Positions 60,332-64,000 of a stretch of DNA of 64,000 bases are shown piece by piece; positions within the stretch are counted from its first letter, which is position 1; the number at the start of each line of letters is the position of its first letter. The notes beneath the pieces are model-generated. The model did not search any database. It saw nothing but the letters and a program-made list of their open reading frames with translations, and was not told the origin of the DNA. Source of the DNA: Frondihabitans sucicola (GTDB lineage Bacteria; Actinomycetota; Actinomycetes; Actinomycetales; Microbacteriaceae); assembly GCF_030296615.1 (NCBI RefSeq), contig NZ_AP027732.1:1364001-1428000 (forward strand), given 5' to 3'. The translations under genes and the position numbers were made by a program.

Positions 60332-61312
60332 TCAGCGGGAGGCGGCCGCGTACGAGGCGGCGAGGCGCGCGAAACCCTCGTCGAGCGTCACCGCGGGTGT
60401 CCACTCGAGGTCGCGGCGGGTGCGACGCTGGTCGAACCAGTGCGACGTCGAGAGCTGCTCCGCGAGGAACCGGGTCATCGGCGGCTCGTCGGCGCCGGGC
60501 CGGAAGCGCCAGCCGAGTTCGATGAGCGAGCCCGCAGTGCGCGCCAGGCCAGCCGGGACGCTCCGAGTCGGGGGTCGGACGCCCGCGGCCAGGCAGATGC
60601 CGCTGAGCAGCTCGGCCACCGGCCGCGGCTCTCCGTTCGTGAGCACGTAGGCGTTGCCGTGCACGACGTCGGCGCGCTCGAGCGTCTGCGCGATGCCGGT
60701 TGCGGCGTTGTCGAGGTACAGGGTGTCGATCAGGGCGGTTCCGTGGTCGAGGAGCGGCAGACGTCCGGCGCGCGCGCGATCGACGATGCGTCCGACGAGC
60801 TGGGTGTCACCCGGTCCCCACACCAGGTGAGGGCGAACGGCCACCACGCGGAAAGCAGGATCGTCGGCGGCCAGCGCCACCCGTTCGGCTTCGGCCTTGG
60901 TGCGCGCGTACTCTCCGCGCGCTCGCCGCGGGTCGGCCGGGCGCGCGTCGTCGCCGACGATCGACGTGCCCGAGTGCGCGACCGACGGGGAGGACACGTA
61001 CACGAAACGGGAGACCCCGCCGGCTCGGGCCGCGTCGAGGAGGACGGCCGTGCCACCGACGTTGACGGCCGCGAACTCGGCGGGGTCGCCCGCGAGCGAC
61101 ACCCTCGCGGCCAGGTGCACCACGGCCTCGACACCGTCGAGGGCCTGTACGACGGCGGCGGGATCCGTGACGGAGCCCGTCGCATCCTGCGCGCCCTCGA
61201 TGCCCGACGGACGGCGCTGGAAGGTGCGGACCTCGTGCCCACGGCGCAGCAGCTCCGCTGCCACCGATCCGCCCAGCAGGCCGCTCGCGCCGGTGACGAG
61301 GACGAGGGTCAC
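60332..61312 (-). CDS. oleD: OleD-like 2-alkyl-3-ketoalkanoic acid reductase
   Basis: A 326-residue extended SDR (3-beta-HSD/epimerase type) that in olefin synthesis reduces the OleA product, a 2-alkyl-3-keto acid, to the beta-hydroxy acid using NADPH. The cofactor loop is VTGASGLLGGSVAAELLRRG, VVHLAARVSLAGD follows, and the catalytic pair is in EYARTKAEAE (Tyr-x-x-x-Lys). VRPHLVWGPGD and IDTLYLDNAATGI are typical. It overlaps oleBC by 4 bp (ATGA), so the two are co-translated. Other epimerase-like roles are possible, but the neighbour makes OleD by far the best call. Confidence 0.88.
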   Translation of the reverse strand: MTLVLVTGASGLLGGSVAAELLRRGHEVRTFQRRPSGIEGAQDATGSVTDPAAVVQALDGVEAVVHLAARVSLAGDPAEFAAVNVGGTAVLLDAARAGGVSRFVYVSSPSVAHSGTSIVGDDARPADPRRARGEYARTKAEAERVALAADDPAFRVVAVRPHLVWGPGDTQLVGRIVDRARAGRLPLLDHGTALIDTLYLDNAATGIAQTLERADVVHGNAYVLTNGEPRPVAELLSGICLAAGVRPPTRSVPAGLARTAGSLIELGWRFRPGADEPPMTRFLAEQLSTSHWFDQRRTRRDLEWTPAVTLDEGFARLAASYAAASR

Positions 61313-63990
61313 GGGGCGACCAGGTCTCCGCCGGCCAGGACCGAGTCGGCCCAGCGGCTGAGTCGCGTGCGGTCGATCTTGGAGTTGTGGCGGACGTCGG
61401 TGGGCAGACGCGGGACGACGAGGACCGCGGCGACGGGCACTCCGGCTGCGGCTCGTACCTCGGCGGCGAGGGCCGCGTCGGCGAGAGCCGGGCGCTCGGT
61501 GCCCGGTGCGGTCTCGGCGACGACGACGACCTGCTGGGTGCCGATCGGTCCAGCTGCGACGGCGGCGGCCCGGCTGATCCGCGTGACGCCCTCGACGCGC
61601 TGCTCGGGTTCGACAGGGGTGACGACCCCGCCCGCCGTCACGATCACGTGCGGGAGACGCCCCTCGACCCAGAGGCGGCCGTCGGCGTCGAGGTGGCCGA
61701 CGTCGCCCGTCCGGTGCCAGCGGTTCGTCGTCTGGCCGTTCTCGGCCGCGCGCGCGTGCTGCTCCGCCCCGCGTCGAGCAGCACGGCCGGTCAGCCAGAG
61801 GCGGTCGTAGTGGTCGAAGACGTGGGCGGCGGAGACGACGATCTCGCCGGTGACGCCCTCGGTCTCCCCGAACGAGTCGGACGAGGACCCGTCGTCGGCC
61901 AGCGGAGCGATCCTGATTCGCACCCCCGCTGCCGGTCGGCCGACGCAGACGCCGCCGACTTCGGGCAGTGCGCGGATCTCGTCGAGGGAGACGTCGGTCA
62001 GCAGCAGCCCCTCCGTCATGCCGTAGGGCGTGTGCGCGCTCGCGTTCGGCATCAGCTCGGCCGCCGCCTCGAGGAGCGGTAACCCCACCGGCGCTCCCGC
62101 CGAGAGGAACGTCTCGACCGTGCGCAGGGCGTTCTGCTGCCAGGGGTCGAGCGCGTCGGAGGTCGCCACGACATTGGCGAGCGCCGCGGGCGACAGGAAG
62201 ACGACCGTCGCGTCGATCTCGGCCGCGGCATCGGCAACGGCCGTCGCCGTGAGGGTCTTCGGCGAGGTGACGTCCATGTCGGGCGTCACCGAGCGCGCGC
62301 CCAGGGCAGGCCCCAGAAGGGCGAACGGCGCGAATCCGGCCACGAGGCCCGTGTCGGGCCCCACGTCGTACGTCTCGGCGAGGGTGCGGCAGACCGCGGC
62401 CAGCTGGCCGTGGCTGTACACCACGCCCTTCGCGGGCCCGGTCGAGCCCGACGTGAAGAGGATGGCGGCAGGATCATCCGCGGCTGGTCCGGCAGGAAGG
62501 GGCCGGGAGTCCGCGGCGCCGACGGACATCAGCTCGGGCAGCGAGTGCGTCACGCCGAGGGCGATCCTCGTGGCCGCGGGCAGGCTCGTGACCGAGATCT
62601 TCTGCCCCGGCCACCCCAGCGCCCTGGCAGCGGACAGCCCGGGCAGCGCGCCGATCACGTGCGCCGGCCAGGCGCCCCGAACGGCTCGGGTCAATCCCTT
62701 CACGCCGAGCCCGGCGTCGGCGACCACGACGACGGCGCCGATGCGCAGGCAGGCGTACAGGGCGATCGTCAGGTCGACGCCCGGGGGCACGAGGAGCGAG
62801 ACCCGGTCGCCGCGCGCGACTCCGGCACCGAGGAGCCCTTTGGCGAGCCGGTCGACGCGCTGGCCGAGGGCTCGCCAGGAGACGACGCGGGGCGCGGCGT
62901 CGACGTCACCCCGGCGGGGCATCTCGACCACGGCTGTCGCGTCGGAGGAGCGTCGCGCGTCGAGGGCGGCGAGGAGGGAGACGGACGAGACGTCGTCGGG
63001 TTCGGCGGGGGCGGGATCCTGCGCTCCCCGGCCGAACCGGTCGCCCAACCAGGTGAGGGCCGCGGCAGCGAAGTCGACGTCTTCTGCGACGAGGTGCCCG
63101 GCGCCCTCGAAACGATGCACGTCGGCCCGCGGGAGTCGCGACACGAGGTCGTCGAGGTAGCGGTCGCTGAAGATCGGGTCTCGCGGCCCCCAGAGCATCA
63201 GGGCCGGGACGTCGACGGAGAGCAGGGCCTCGGCCACGCGACGCCGCTCGGGGTCGCTCGGGTGGCTTGCGCTCGCCGGGATGTCGGCGACGAAAGCGCC
63301 GATACCGCCCCGTCGCGAGGCACCGCGGTAGGGCGCCCGGTAGCCCTCCTTCACGTCGAGGGCGAGAGCAGGATGGCCGAGGGCGAGCGTGGTCTCGAGG
63401 AACGCCGGCGTCGAGACGGTGGCCTTTCCGAGCACACCCCGGCCGAGGGCGAGGCGGAGCGGCGCCGGGATCTTGGACGACTCCGGCTGGTGGACGGCCG
63501 TGTTCAGCAGCATGATTCCGGCGAGGAGGTCGGGATGGTCGACCGCCCAGCCGAGGGAGATGACGCCGCCCCAGTCGTGGCCGAACGTGACGACCTTTCC
63601 GGTCAGTTCGAGGGCGTCGGTGAGGTCGGCGAGGTCGCCGATCCTGAGGGTCAGGTCGCGTTCGACGGCGGTGCGCTCGGAGAAGCCCATGTCGAGTTGG
63701 TCGACGGCGATGACGCGCCAGGCGTCGCCGCCCCTCAGGGCCTGGTCGGTTGCGCCGGAGACGAAGGAGCGCCAGAGGAACGACCAGGTCGGGTTGCCGT
63801 GCACGCAGAGCACGGTGCCGATCGGCGCGATGCCCTCGCGCTCGAGCACGGGACCGTTGTCGAGGACGTGCCAGGTGCGCGCCGCCGCAGGGACGAGACG
63901 CGAGAGAGCAGGATCGAGCCCCGGCAGCCCCGCGGGAGGGAGCGACGCCGGGGCGGGCGCCTGGGCTGCGCGAGGCAGGCGGGAGTTCAC
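61309..63990 (-). CDS. oleBC: fused OleBC: beta-lactone decarboxylase plus beta-lactone synthetase
   Basis: An 893-residue fusion from a GTG at 63990. Residues about 1-315 are the alpha/beta hydrolase OleB: HGNPTWS (64-70), the Asp nucleophile in FGHDWGG (Asp139), acid Asp271 in WGPRDPIF and His299 in GAGHL. An Asp nucleophile places it with haloalkane-dehalogenase-like OleB. Residues about 345-893 are the adenylate-forming OleC: AILFTSGSTGPAKGVVYSHG, HTPYGMTEGLLL, HRTGDVGHLDADGRLWVEGR and catalytic Lys in HNSKIDRTRL. OleC closes the beta-hydroxy acid to a beta-lactone and OleB removes CO2 to give the cis-olefin. OleBC fusions are known from Micrococcus and Kocuria. Confidence 0.93.
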   Translation of the reverse strand: MNSRLPRAAQAPAPASLPPAGLPGLDPALSRLVPAAARTWHVLDNGPVLEREGIAPIGTVLCVHGNPTWSFLWRSFVSGATDQALRGGDAWRVIAVDQLDMGFSERTAVERDLTLRIGDLADLTDALELTGKVVTFGHDWGGVISLGWAVDHPDLLAGIMLLNTAVHQPESSKIPAPLRLALGRGVLGKATVSTPAFLETTLALGHPALALDVKEGYRAPYRGASRRGGIGAFVADIPASASHPSDPERRRVAEALLSVDVPALMLWGPRDPIFSDRYLDDLVSRLPRADVHRFEGAGHLVAEDVDFAAAALTWLGDRFGRGAQDPAPAEPDDVSSVSLLAALDARRSSDATAVVEMPRRGDVDAAPRVVSWRALGQRVDRLAKGLLGAGVARGDRVSLLVPPGVDLTIALYACLRIGAVVVVADAGLGVKGLTRAVRGAWPAHVIGALPGLSAARALGWPGQKISVTSLPAATRIALGVTHSLPELMSVGAADSRPLPAGPAADDPAAILFTSGSTGPAKGVVYSHGQLAAVCRTLAETYDVGPDTGLVAGFAPFALLGPALGARSVTPDMDVTSPKTLTATAVADAAAEIDATVVFLSPAALANVVATSDALDPWQQNALRTVETFLSAGAPVGLPLLEAAAELMPNASAHTPYGMTEGLLLTDVSLDEIRALPEVGGVCVGRPAAGVRIRIAPLADDGSSSDSFGETEGVTGEIVVSAAHVFDHYDRLWLTGRAARRGAEQHARAAENGQTTNRWHRTGDVGHLDADGRLWVEGRLPHVIVTAGGVVTPVEPEQRVEGVTRISRAAAVAAGPIGTQQVVVVAETAPGTERPALADAALAAEVRAAAGVPVAAVLVVPRLPTDVRHNSKIDRTRLSRWADSVLAGGDLVAP

Positions 63991-64000
63991 CAGGCGAGCT
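63987..64000 (-). CDS. 3' end of an upstream gene, probably oleA
   Basis: Only the last codons (Leu-Ala-Trp-stop) are inside the window, overlapping the oleBC GTG start as GTGA. Thiolase-fold OleA proteins usually end in tryptophan and precede oleBC, so oleA is the expected gene; the rest lies beyond the window. Confidence 0.4.

Overview
The window is high-GC DNA with dense, mostly short-intergenic genes. It looks like an actinobacterium of the family Microbacteriaceae. Supporting signs are the 16S/23S/5S sequences, the carD-ispDF-cysS-rlmB block, the phoU / senX3-regX3 pair, actinobacterial family proteins (DUF4032, DUF5997), an MsiK-type shared sugar-importer ATPase, a fused OleBC protein, and several leaderless-looking starts. 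I do not name a genus.

Layout. 1-6.8 kb: end of a FUSC-type membrane protein, a methyltransferase, gpmA, a membrane-protein/YtrA-type GntR pair with an operator, a GC-rich repeat patch, an alpha/beta hydrolase, and a PadR/membrane-protein pair. 6.9-10.1 kb: sugar-porter MFS, SDR and HAD genes and a VOC gene remnant. 10.2-15.8 kb: a ChvE/MmsAB-type monosaccharide importer with its ROK repressor; both transcription units carry the same operator over the -35 box. 15.9-23.6 kb: phosphate two-component system with a PHO-box-like site, a lipoprotein, then carD-ispDF-cysS-rlmB. 23.7-39.8 kb: DUF4032 kinase-like gene, msiK, DsbA-like protein, phosphoesterase, AI-2E permease, alcohol dehydrogenase, ROK kinase, reductases, a LysR-type substrate-binding protein, MFS, TetR, and a DrrAB-type exporter. 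39.9-44.3 kb: putA and an FAH-family hydrolase. 44.4-50.4 kb: a complete rrn operon. 50.5-55.3 kb: gltX, a thioredoxin-reductase-like gene, tRNA-Gln, a secreted protein and an RDD protein. 55.5-60.2 kb: a trehalose/maltose-type importer without an ATPase and its LacI repressor, with tandem operators. 60.3-64 kb: oleD and oleBC, with the last codons of a probable oleA, for long-chain olefin / beta-lactone synthesis.

Working together: MsiK (25.2 kb) probably energises the importer at 55.6-58.9 kb. The ROK repressor controls itself and the importer beside it. OleA, OleBC and OleD form a head-to-head condensation pathway read leftward.

Two features of the window as a whole stand out. First, thirteen apparent frameshifts in eleven genes (including essential cysS) are each explained by one missing base, nearly always in a short G or C run, so they look like assembly errors rather than pseudogenes. 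Second, there is an over-represented octamer (GCAGGATC) and a family of extragenic long inverted repeats, two of which are both exactly 77 bp with identical 15-bp arms and unrelated centres.
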